Below, piece by piece: positions 6,694 to 13,426 of a stretch of 14,190 nt of DNA; position 1 is the stretch's first letter; each line of letters begins with the position of its first letter. Position numbers and translations under genes: made by a program. A model generated the notes under the pieces. It was not told the DNA's origin and ran no database searches. It saw only the letters and a list, made by a program, of their open reading frames with translations. The stretch comes from Thermoplasmata archaeon (GTDB lineage: Archaea; Thermoplasmatota; Thermoplasmata; Lutacidiplasmatales; UBA184), in assembly GCA_021828085.1 (NCBI GenBank), contig JAKATE010000041.1:1-14190 (forward strand), in the 5' to 3' direction.

Positions 6694-7004
6694 CGGACCC
6701 GGTCCCCCTCGCCGTGGTGAAGGACCTCCTCACGGAGGCGGGAGGGAAGCGCACCCTTTCCCGCGAGGCCCAGCTCGCCCTGCAGCACGCCGAGGCGACG
6801 CTCAAGCTCAAGCGGGAGGACACCGAGAAGCTCCTGGCCGAGCTCAAGGAGCTCCCCTGGATGGATATCCCCCTCGCCGTGAAGATCGTCGACCTACTCC
6901 CCCAGTTCCCCGAGGAGGTCCGCCTGCTCGCCTCCCGGGACCGGACGACCCTCGACGAGGAGCAGATCAACGCCGTTCTGGAGCTGACGGCCAAGTACCG
7001 ATGA
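6690..7004 (+). CDS. rpoF: DNA-directed RNA polymerase subunit Rpo4 (RpoF, Rpb4-like)
   Basis: This 104-residue subunit forms, with Rpo7, the stalk of archaeal RNA polymerase, which binds nascent RNA and aids open complex formation. The N-terminal helix-turn (about 1-50) is charged and helical (LQHAEATLKLKREDTEKLL), and the C-terminal HRDC-like part contains VKIVDLLPQFPEEVRLLASRDRT-type sequence, with LPQFPEEVR diagnostic (70-78). The family is poorly conserved, but this motif, the length and the position after eL21 make it firm. ATGA overlap with the upstream gene; the next gene starts 15 nt downstream. Confidence 0.92.
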   Translation: MTDPVPLAVVKDLLTEAGGKRTLSREAQLALQHAEATLKLKREDTEKLLAELKELPWMDIPLAVKIVDLLPQFPEEVRLLASRDRTTLDEEQINAVLELTAKYR

Positions 7005-7019
7005 TCGGGGGGGGTTCGC

Positions 7020-7571
7020 TTGGAACGCTACGCAACGGTCCTCGACGTGCTGCCCCAGGGCCGGCTCTCGGAGCGATCGCCGCACCGTGAGCCCATCGCC
7101 CTGGCCGTGGGCGAGGACGAGCTCAAGCTGCTCGAGGTCGTCCTGCGCCCGGGAAGCCGGGTCGACCCGGGGACGCGACTCCCGCTGGTCGGCCCGAACG
7201 ACGGGCCGCCGCCGGCCCCGGTGGACCACGTCCGTCGCCGCGTGGGCTTCTCCGAGCTCACCACGGCGGCCCGGACCGAGCTCGTCCCCGCGCTCGAGCG
7301 CGTCGTGAAGGGGAACCCGGCACGCTTCCTCCGGTTCTTCAACGAGGCGCCGGCGGTCTCCCGCCGCTTCCACCTGCTCGAGCTCCTGCCCGGGGTGGGC
7401 AAGAAGACGATGTGGGCCATCGTCTCCGAGAGGCAGAAGAAACCCTTCGAGAGCTTCCAGGAGCTCACCGAGCGCACGCGGCTCAAGGACCCCGTGGAGT
7501 CCGTCGTCGGCCGGATCGAGCAGGAGCTCTCCCATGAGGAGGAGAAGTACCGCCTCTTCGTCTCGCGATAG
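7020..7571 (+). CDS. DUF655 family protein with S1-like and helix-hairpin-helix regions
   Basis: This 183-residue protein belongs to DUF655, an archaeal family nearly always next to rpoF and ksgA. Residues 1-60 form the OB-like start, opening ERYATVLDVLPQGR. A helix-hairpin-helix motif LLPGVGKKT is at 122-130, followed by a helix and the phrase PFESFQELTER. HhH plus OB folds suggest nucleic acid binding, likely RNA given its neighbours, but no activity is established. A TTG start at 7020 is chosen because the protein then begins exactly as the family does; the ATG at 7001 overlapping the rpoF stop is out of frame. A G-rich run (7007-7014) lies just upstream as a possible ribosome binding site. 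Confidence 0.88.
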   Translation: MERYATVLDVLPQGRLSERSPHREPIALAVGEDELKLLEVVLRPGSRVDPGTRLPLVGPNDGPPPAPVDHVRRRVGFSELTTAARTELVPALERVVKGNPARFLRFFNEAPAVSRRFHLLELLPGVGKKTMWAIVSERQKKPFESFQELTERTRLKDPVESVVGRIEQELSHEEEKYRLFVSR

Positions 7572-7587
7572 CCCGCGCCCCGTCCCG

Positions 7588-8490
7588 GTGAGCCCGCTGC
7601 CGTCCCGGCCGGAAGAGACGGCGGAGCTGCTTCAGGCCCTCGAGCTCACCCCCCGCCGCGGCCGGGGGCAGAACTTCCTGATGGACCCCGGCTACGCGCG
7701 CACCCTCGCCTACGCCCTCGCCCCTCCCCCGGGGGAGACCGTGGTCGAGGTGGGCGGGGGCCTCGGGCAGCTCTCCTTTGCGCTCCTCGCCGCCGGGGCC
7801 CGACCCCTCATCGTCCTCGAGCGCGAGCCGAGGCTCGCCTCCTTCCTCTCGACGAACCTGGGCCGCCGGGCAAAGGTGCTCCTCTGCGATGCGCGGAGCG
7901 ACCCCCTCCCTCCGGCCCGGTACTTCGCCGGCAACCTCCCCTTCACGGGGGCCAGCGAGATCCTCCTCCGCCTCCTGGCCGCCGGCATGGACCGGGGGGC
8001 GTTCCTGGTGCAGGAGGAGGTGGCCCAGCGCCTCGCCGCCCAGCCGGGGTCGCGGGCGTACGGTCGGCTCACCATCCCCTTCTCCCTGGAGGGGAGCTTC
8101 CGCCTCCTCTCCGTGGTCCCCCCGGAGGCGTTCTACCCCTCGCCCCGGGTCCGGGGAAGGCTCCTCCTCTGGGAGCGGGGCCCGGAGCGCGCGGGGCTGT
8201 CGCCGGACGGGGCGGTCCTTCTCGAGCGGCTGCTCCGTTCGCTCTTCCAGCACCGGAGGAAGATGCTCGGGAGCACGCTCCCGCCGGCCCTCGCCGAGGT
8301 CGCCCCGGGGAAGGGGGCGGAGGGGCTCCTCCGCGAGGCCGGCTGGCCGGTCGATTGGGCCCGCCTGCGCGCCGAGGAGATCCCGGTCCGGTCCTACGCC
8401 CGGCTCGCGTCGATCCTCGCTCCTGGCGGGGAGCGCACGGCCGTTGCCACAAAGACGAATATACGACGGCCCGTTCCGACCCCCCGGTGA
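7588..8490 (+). CDS. ksgA: rRNA adenine N6,N6-dimethyltransferase KsgA/Dim1
   Basis: This 300-residue S-adenosylmethionine enzyme dimethylates two adjacent adenines in the 3'-terminal helix of 16S rRNA. Motifs in order: GQNFLMD (27-33), the SAM-binding EVGGGLGQLS (54-63), acidic E78 and D101, and the catalytic NLPF (116-119), the usual NLPY having Phe in place of Tyr. QEEVAQRL, SRAYGRLT and FYPSPRVRG follow, with the C-terminal FQHRRKML. The GTG at 7588 is favoured: it lies 16 nt after the DUF655 stop and leaves 26 residues before GQNFLMD. An in-frame ATG at 7534, inside DUF655, would add a basic low-complexity leader. The tail after about 280 (TKTNIRRPVPTPR) is not typical and contains the promoter of the next gene. 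Confidence 0.9.
   Translation: MSPLPSRPEETAELLQALELTPRRGRGQNFLMDPGYARTLAYALAPPPGETVVEVGGGLGQLSFALLAAGARPLIVLEREPRLASFLSTNLGRRAKVLLCDARSDPLPPARYFAGNLPFTGASEILLRLLAAGMDRGAFLVQEEVAQRLAAQPGSRAYGRLTIPFSLEGSFRLLSVVPPEAFYPSPRVRGRLLLWERGPERAGLSPDGAVLLERLLRSLFQHRRKMLGSTLPPALAEVAPGKGAEGLLREAGWPVDWARLRAEEIPVRSYARLASILAPGGERTAVATKTNIRRPVPTPR
8457..8465 (+). promoter_or_regulatory. TATA box for the aminotransferase, inside the ksgA 3' end
   Basis: GAATATACG is an isolated A/T island within the final codons of ksgA. Its centre is about 26 nt before the GTG at 8487, so transcription would start at the start codon. It implies that the aminotransferase and methyltransferase can be expressed apart from the upstream operon. 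Confidence 0.6.
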
Positions 8491-9419
8491 GCCCGGTGCC
8501 TGCGGGAATGGTCTACGTGGACGGGGAGTTCTACGCGCCGGACGAGGCCAAGATCTCCGTCTTCGACCACGGGCTCCTCTACGGCGACGGGGTCTTCGAG
8601 GGCATCCGCTTCTACAACCGCCGGATCTTCAAGCTCGACCGCCACATCGAGCGGATGTACGAGTCGGCCCGGCTGATCGGGCTCACCCCGCCGATCCCTC
8701 CGGAGACCTTCCGCTCGGTGGTCCTGGAGACGTGCCGGCGGAGCGGGATGTCGGACGGGTACCTTCGCCCGCTCTTCACGCGGGGGAAGGGGGACCTGGG
8801 GATCGACCCGCGGAAATCTCCCCGGGGAAGCGTGATCGTGATCTGCTCCACCATCGCCCTCTACGGGCCCAAGCACGAGACCGGGCTCAAGGCGGTGGTC
8901 TCGACGTTCCGCCGGACCCCCCCGGTGTCGGTCAACCCGCACGCGAAGACCCTCAATTACATCAACAACATCCTGGCCCGGAGCGAGGCGAACGCGCGGG
9001 GGGCGGACGAGGCCTTCCTCCTCGACCTCGAGGCCAACGTCACCGAGGCCTCCGTGGACAACGTCTTCGTGGTACGGAAGGGGACCGTCTACACCCCGAC
9101 CACCCGCAACTGCCTCGAGGGGGTGACCCGCGAGACGATCCTCGAGCTCTTGCGCGAGCACCACCCCGTGAAGGTCCAGGACTTCAAGCTCGACTTCCTC
9201 CTGCAGTCCGACGAGTGCTTCATCTGCGGCACCGGGGGGGAGGTCGCCCCCATCATCGAGGTGGAGGGCCAGCCGATCGGCGCGGGGACTCCCGGACCCG
9301 TCACGCGCGAGGTGGTTCGGCGCTACTCCGAGCTCGTCCGGAGCGTCGGTACCCCGATCCCCACGGAGCCGGTGGACCTGGGCGCTCCCCGCGCGAGGGC
9401 GGCCCTGGCCGGCGGATGA
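8487..9419 (+). CDS. ilvE: Branched-chain amino acid aminotransferase-like PLP enzyme (class IV)
   Basis: This 310-residue class IV aminotransferase transfers amino groups between branched-chain amino acids and 2-oxoglutarate, the last step of Val/Leu/Ile synthesis. The fold starts MVYVDGEF (8-15), with FDHGLLYGDGVFEGIR at 26-41, the conserved YLRP at 92-95, PLP lysine K154 in NPHAKTLNY, E187 and the TEASVDNVF run (186-194), and CLEGVTRETI (209-218). Length matches IlvE. D-amino acid aminotransferase and aminodeoxychorismate lyase share this fold and cannot be fully excluded. The GTG start overlaps the ksgA stop (GTGA) and is exactly placed for the TATA box at 8457-8465; an ATG at 8508 is the fallback. 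A downstream gene overlaps at its stop. Confidence 0.88.
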   Translation: MSPVPAGMVYVDGEFYAPDEAKISVFDHGLLYGDGVFEGIRFYNRRIFKLDRHIERMYESARLIGLTPPIPPETFRSVVLETCRRSGMSDGYLRPLFTRGKGDLGIDPRKSPRGSVIVICSTIALYGPKHETGLKAVVSTFRRTPPVSVNPHAKTLNYINNILARSEANARGADEAFLLDLEANVTEASVDNVFVVRKGTVYTPTTRNCLEGVTRETILELLREHHPVKVQDFKLDFLLQSDECFICGTGGEVAPIIEVEGQPIGAGTPGPVTREVVRRYSELVRSVGTPIPTEPVDLGAPRARAALAGG

Positions 9420-10117
9420 CCGGCTCGTCCCGTCCGGGGGGGGAGAAGGGCGCGGAGGCGCTCTGGGCGGAGATCGACCGCTTGTTGGAGAGCTCGCTCC
9501 TCCCGGAGGACCCGGTGCTCTCCTCGGCCCTCGCGGAGTCCGCTCGGGCCGGGCTCCCTCCCATCCAAGTGAGCCCGACGCAGGGCCGTCTGCTCCAACT
9601 GCTCGCCCGGGCGCTCGGCGCCCGCAACATCCTCGAGATCGGAACCCTCGGCGGGTACAGCAGCATCTGGCTCGCGCGGGCCCTTCCGGAAGGGGGGAAG
9701 CTGGTGACCCTGGAGATCGATCCCCGGCACGCGGAGCTCGCCCGGCAGAACCTCGAGCGGGCCGGTCTCCTCGACCGGGTCACGATCCGCCGGGGGGCGG
9801 CGATCGAGAGCCTGCCCCGTCTCGCGGAGGAGGGGCTCGGTCCGTTCGATCTCACCTTCATCGACGCCGACAAGGAGAGCACCCTCGAGTACTTCCGGCA
9901 CGCCCTCGCGCTCTCCCGGCCCGGGGGGCTCATCGTCGTCGACAACGTGGTGCGGGAAGGAGCGGTGGGGGACCCGGGAACGCGGGACCCCTCTGTCCGG
10001 GGGATCCAGCGTTTCCTGGCCGAGGTCCGCCGGATGGCGGGCGTGGAGGCCACCGCGATCCAGACCGTCGGCTCGAAAGGGTACGACGGCTTCCTGCTCG
10101 CCCGCGTCCCCTCCTAG
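9416..10117 (+). CDS. O-methyltransferase of the caffeoyl-CoA/catechol family
   Basis: This 233-residue SAM-dependent methyltransferase resembles the divalent-metal-dependent family 3 enzymes that methylate catechol-type hydroxyls on small molecules. A helical front (1-60, with VSPTQGRLL) precedes motif I, ILEIGTLGGYSSIWLA (72-87). E100 is the SAM ribose ligand. FIDADKE (148-154) and VVDNV (174-178) give the metal and active-site residues D150, D176 and N177. The tail QTVGSKGYDGFLLA ends the domain as in the family. The natural substrate in archaea is not known. Its ATG overlaps the aminotransferase stop (ATGA), so the two are translationally coupled; a biochemical link between them is not evident. 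Confidence 0.88.
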   Translation: MTGSSRPGGEKGAEALWAEIDRLLESSLLPEDPVLSSALAESARAGLPPIQVSPTQGRLLQLLARALGARNILEIGTLGGYSSIWLARALPEGGKLVTLEIDPRHAELARQNLERAGLLDRVTIRRGAAIESLPRLAEEGLGPFDLTFIDADKESTLEYFRHALALSRPGGLIVVDNVVREGAVGDPGTRDPSVRGIQRFLAEVRRMAGVEATAIQTVGSKGYDGFLLARVPS

Positions 10118-10125
10118 GACGGGCG

Positions 10126-10141
10126 GGCCCCGAGTGGGGCC
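10126..10141. other. GC-rich hairpin 1 in the methyltransferase-thermosome gap
   Basis: GGCCCC, a GAGT loop and GGGGCC form a perfect 6-bp stem 9 nt past the methyltransferase stop. There is no T-run after it, so a terminator role is only possible, not shown. Confidence 0.4.
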
Positions 10142-10144
10142 GGA

Positions 10145-10162
10145 GCGGGGGTGAACCCCCGC
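10145..10162. other. GC-rich hairpin 2 upstream of the thermosome promoter
   Basis: GCGGGGG, a TGAA loop and CCCCCGC form a perfect 7-bp stem, 10 nt before the TATA box. Only 3 nt separate it from hairpin 1. It could be an operator for a heat-shock regulator, or part of the methyltransferase 3' end; nothing in the sequence decides. Confidence 0.45.
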
Positions 10163-10171
10163 ACCTCCAGT

Positions 10172-10180
10172 CTTTATATA
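10172..10180 (+). promoter_or_regulatory. Strong TATA box of the thermosome gene
   Basis: CTTTATATA is the best archaeal TATA box in the window and sits in an A/T-rich patch (10171-10200). It predicts a start near 10202-10204, giving a leader of about 8-10 nt with a GAGG (10203-10206) before the ATG at 10212. This fits a strongly expressed chaperonin. Confidence 0.8.
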
Positions 10181-10211
10181 GAAGCACTAATTGACTGATT
10201 GCGAGGCTAAC

Positions 10212-11837
10212 ATGATGGCGGGTACGCCGATCCTAGTCCTGCGCGAGGGTGCCGAGCGAGAGAAGGGCAAGGGAGCCGTCGGGAACAACATCGCCGCGGC
10301 CCGCGCCATCGCCGATGCGGTCCGGAGCACGCTCGGTCCGCGCGGCATGGACAAGATGCTCGTCGACTCCATGGGGGACGTCACCATCACCAACGATGGC
10401 GTCACCATCCTCAAGGAGGTGGACGTCGAGCACCCGGCCGCGAAGATGCTCGTCGAGGTTGCCAAGACCCAGGACCAGCAGTGCGGGGACGGGACCACCA
10501 CGGCGGTGGTGCTTTCCGGCGAGCTGCTCAAGCGGGCCGAGTCCCTCATCGACCAGAACATCCATCCCACGGTCATCTCCCGCGGCTTCTCCCTGGCCCT
10601 CGCGGAGGCCGACCGGTTGCTCCGCAAGGAGATCGGCACCCCGGTCCGGCCCGATGACGACGAGATCCTCAGCGAGGTCGCCCAGACCGCCATGGGCTCC
10701 AAGGGGGTCTTCGGGTCCCGCGCCGAGCTCGCCAAGCTCGCGGTGAAGGCCGTGAAGACCATCGCCGAGAAGCACGAGAACCGGACGGTGGCGGACATCT
10801 CGCTCATCCAGGTGGAGAAGAAGTTCGGCGGCGGGATCGCCGACACCCAGCTCGTCGAAGGCCTGATCCTCGACAAGGAGCGCGGTCACCCCCGGATGCC
10901 CACCGAGGTCAAGGACGCCAAGATCGCGCTGCTCAACAGTTCCCTCGAGATCAAGAAGACCGAGTTCGAGAGCAAGATCAACATCAAGGCCCCCGGGCAG
11001 CTCCAAGGCTTCCTCGACCAGGAGGACCGGACCTTCCGGGAGATGGTCGACGCCGTGAAGGCCTCCGGCGCCAACGTCGTCATCAGCCAGAAGGGGATCG
11101 ATGACGTGGTCCTCCACTACCTCGCCCGCGCGGGGATCTACGCGGTGAAGCAGGTGAAGGAGTCCGACATGCAGAAGCTCTCCCGCGCTACCGGCGGGAA
11201 GGTCGTCACCGGCTACAAGGAGCTCTCCAGCAGCGACCTGGGCCGCGCCGGCGCCGTCGAGCAGCGCAAGATCGGGGACTCCCACATGACGTTCGTGACC
11301 GGCTGCAAGGGCGCCCGGAGCGTCTCCATCCTCATTCGGGGCGGCACCGAGCACGTGACCCAGGAGGTCGAACGCTCCCTCAACGACGCCCTCAAGGTGG
11401 TCGCCTCCGTGCTGGAGGACGGCGTGATCTGCCCAGGCGGCGGGGCCACCGAGATGGAGCTCGCCGTCCGGCTGCGGAAGTTCGCCCGCACGGTCGGGGG
11501 GCGCGAGCAGCTCGCGGTGGAGGCCTACGCCCAGGCCCTCGAAGTGGTTCCCTGGGCGCTCGCCGAGAACGCCGGCTACGATGCGGTGAACACCTTGATC
11601 GGACTTCGCCAGGCCCACGAGGGGAACCTTCCCACCAAGAACGCCGGGATCAACTTCTCCGCGCAGGGAAAGCCCGCCGACATGTTCCAGTTGAAGGTCG
11701 TCGAGCCCCTCCGTGTGAAGACCCAGGCGCTCTCCTCCGCCACCGAGGTCGCCTCGATGGTCCTCCGGATCGACGACGTGATCGCAAGCAAGAAGTCGGC
11801 GCCCCCGGCCAGCCCCCCCGGCGGCCACAGCCACTAG
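10212..11837 (+). CDS. thsA: Thermosome subunit (group II chaperonin)
   Basis: This 541-residue ATP-driven chaperonin subunit assembles into double rings that fold proteins in the cytosol. Its equatorial domain has LGPRGMDKML (41-50), NDG (61-63), GDGTTT (92-97), NDALKVV with the hydrolytic D392, and CPGGGATE (407-414). The intermediate and apical domains run between them, with the helical lid near 250-270. The end, PPASPPGGHSH, lacks the Gly-Met repeat tail found in many archaeal homologues. The ATG at 10212 is chosen over an earlier in-frame TTG (10191) because the predicted transcript starts near 10203; a second ATG follows at 10215. It stands alone behind its own promoter and is convergent with the ABC operon, 42 nt away. 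The alpha/beta subunit type cannot be assigned from one copy. Confidence 0.96.
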   Translation: MMAGTPILVLREGAEREKGKGAVGNNIAAARAIADAVRSTLGPRGMDKMLVDSMGDVTITNDGVTILKEVDVEHPAAKMLVEVAKTQDQQCGDGTTTAVVLSGELLKRAESLIDQNIHPTVISRGFSLALAEADRLLRKEIGTPVRPDDDEILSEVAQTAMGSKGVFGSRAELAKLAVKAVKTIAEKHENRTVADISLIQVEKKFGGGIADTQLVEGLILDKERGHPRMPTEVKDAKIALLNSSLEIKKTEFESKINIKAPGQLQGFLDQEDRTFREMVDAVKASGANVVISQKGIDDVVLHYLARAGIYAVKQVKESDMQKLSRATGGKVVTGYKELSSSDLGRAGAVEQRKIGDSHMTFVTGCKGARSVSILIRGGTEHVTQEVERSLNDALKVVASVLEDGVICPGGGATEMELAVRLRKFARTVGGREQLAVEAYAQALEVVPWALAENAGYDAVNTLIGLRQAHEGNLPTKNAGINFSAQGKPADMFQLKVVEPLRVKTQALSSATEVASMVLRIDDVIASKKSAPPASPPGGHSH

Positions 11838-11879
11838 GACCAACCCTCGCCGCGGGGAAGGGGACGGGGGGGACGACCC

Positions 11880-12653
11880 TCAGTCCCCTGAACCCCACCG
11901 GTAGAAGCGGCTGGCGATGAGCACGGCCAGCGCCGCCGAGATTCCGAGCAGCCCCGCGAAGAGCGGGAGCTGACCGGGCGTCACGCTCACCAGCCCCAGG
12001 CTCCCCTTGACCCAGAGCGCCGCGTAGGTCCCCGGGAGCGCGTAGGCGGCCGTCCGCCAGATCCCGGGGAGGACCGTGAGGGGATAGTACAGCGGGGAGA
12101 GCATCCCCAGCGTGGTGAAGGTCAGCTGCCCGATCGGCCAGATCTCCCTTCGGGTCTTGAGCCGGCTGGAGATCGCGATGCCGATCGACGCGAAGAGGAC
12201 CCAGAGCACCAGGATCGCGGCGGCGAGGACGAACCAGTCGAGGAGCGAGACCGGGGTCACGTAGGCGAGCACGATCCCCAGGGTGACGAGGGCGGGCGCG
12301 GCCGGGATGAGGTTGGAGAAGGCGATCCCGAGCAGGTAGCGCATCTTGCCCAGGGGCGAGGCGACGAAGAGGTCCTGCAGCCCGTTGTCGATCCGCCAGG
12401 TGGCGCTGTCCCCCAGGGTCCAGTTCCCGATGTTCTGGGTGGTGAAGAGCATCGCTCCCACCACCTCCCCGGGGAAGTAGCTCACCGGCGAGACGATACG
12501 CAGGAAATAGAGGAAGATGAAAGGGACCATGACCGGGGCCACGGCGGCCGCGGGGTTCCGGGAGATCCAGCGCCAGCCGATGAGCCCGAAGGCGACGGCG
12601 AACCGACCGTGGGTGGGGAGCTCGGGCGGGCCGGTGGGGGGCTCGTCGGGCAT
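11880..12653 (-). CDS. ABC-2 type permease, second of a paralogous pair
   Basis: This 257-residue integral membrane protein is the last gene of a minus-strand ABC exporter operon. About six membrane segments are visible (near 36-55, 62-80, 105-130, 138-163, 176-195, 228-248). It shares landmark positions with the adjoining permease: R87-I-D89...L92 followed by ASP at 98-100, REIWP at 169-173 and SPLYYPLTVL at 186-195, so the two probably arose by duplication and pair as a heterodimer. The N-terminus (1-16) is Pro-rich and cytoplasmic. The substrate (drug, lipid or polysaccharide) is not evident. The ATG at 12653 is 5 nt after the upstream stop. Confidence 0.82.
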   Translation of the reverse strand: MPDEPPTGPPELPTHGRFAVAFGLIGWRWISRNPAAAVAPVMVPFIFLYFLRIVSPVSYFPGEVVGAMLFTTQNIGNWTLGDSATWRIDNGLQDLFVASPLGKMRYLLGIAFSNLIPAAPALVTLGIVLAYVTPVSLLDWFVLAAAILVLWVLFASIGIAISSRLKTRREIWPIGQLTFTTLGMLSPLYYPLTVLPGIWRTAAYALPGTYAALWVKGSLGLVSVTPGQLPLFAGLLGISAALAVLIASRFYRWGSGD

Positions 12654-12658
12654 CGTCC

Positions 12659-13426
12659 TCAGCGCTCCCGGGCCGACCGGCGGGCCCAGAGGAACCCCAG
12701 GGCCCCCACGGCGGCGGTGAAGGAGGCCAGGCTGACGGCGGCGAGCAGGACCTGCCCGGAGGAGAGCACCAGAAGCCCGTCAGCGGCGTCCACCAACGCC
12801 GCCGCCGCGCTCGGCGGGATGAGGAGGGCGGCCCACCACGAGCTCTCCGAGAGGACGAAGAGCGGGTAGAAGACCGGTGGGAGCACCCCGAAGAGGTTGT
12901 AGAAGAGGGTCGCGTACGGCCAGATGGTCCGCATGTCGCGGAAGAACGTGGAGACGATGTAACCGGCGGACGAGGCGAACATCCAGAGCGCCAGGAGGAC
13001 GAGGACGAGCACTCCGGCGGCGGCGAGCGTGAGGGGGTGGAGGACCTCCAGGACCACGGTGAGGAAGAGCACCGGCGGGAGGTACGCGATCAGGATCCCC
13101 GCGGACATCCCGAGGAAGTACGACTCGGGGGTCATGGGCGAGGCGTGGTAGAACTCGTGGAGCTTGTGGTCGAGCCGGATGTAGGCCGCCTCGTTCTGGA
13201 CGCGCTCCCCCAGGGTGAAGATCGAGAAGATCACCGCGCCGATGAGGGTGAAGGGGAGGTAGTTGGCCGGCGCGAGCAGCTTCACGAAGATGAGGAAGAT
13301 GACCTGGACCACCATGCTCGTCGCGAGGGCGGGGCCCTCGTGCAGCTGCACCCGGAGCTCGGTGAGCGTGAAGGCCCCGAGCCCCTGCCAGCGCGAGCCG
13401 GGTAGCATCGCCTCAGCTGTCCTCAT
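12659..13426 (-). CDS. ABC-2 type permease, first of a paralogous pair
   Basis: This 255-residue membrane protein has about six hydrophobic segments (near 34-52, 58-75, 104-126, 134-160, 172-192, 222-247). A conserved cytoplasmic stretch RLDHKLHEFYHASP (84-97) and MRTIWPY (165-171), then LPPVFYPLFVL (182-192), match positions in the next gene and in ABC-2 transporters. Translation from the ATG at 13426 overlaps the ATPase gene by 14 nt; an in-frame ATG at 13408 sits 4 nt after the ATPase stop with GAGG before it and is a fair alternative. It forms an operon with the ATPase upstream and the second permease downstream. Confidence 0.82.
   Translation of the reverse strand: MRTAEAMLPGSRWQGLGAFTLTELRVQLHEGPALATSMVVQVIFLIFVKLLAPANYLPFTLIGAVIFSIFTLGERVQNEAAYIRLDHKLHEFYHASPMTPESYFLGMSAGILIAYLPPVLFLTVVLEVLHPLTLAAAGVLVLVLLALWMFASSAGYIVSTFFRDMRTIWPYATLFYNLFGVLPPVFYPLFVLSESSWWAALLIPPSAAAALVDAADGLLVLSSGQVLLAAVSLASFTAAVGALGFLWARRSARER

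Noticed and set aside
7778..10117. Very long plus-strand frame running through ksgA and the aminotransferase
   Set aside because: It is out of frame with both enzymes. Only the final 702 nt (methyltransferase) has conserved motifs; the rest is Arg/Ser/Pro-rich shadow sequence.
10126..10170. Possible tRNA 3' half on the minus strand (GGTGCGGGGGTTCACCCCCGC-like T arm)
   Set aside because: The T loop would be only four bases with an over-long stem, and the place for the anticodon and D arms is taken by the TATA box and A/T-rich leader.
10233..11843. 536-residue open frame on the strand opposite the thermosome
   Set aside because: The thermosome frame has all family motifs; the antisense translation is Gly/Leu/Asp-rich with no family resemblance, typical of shadow frames.
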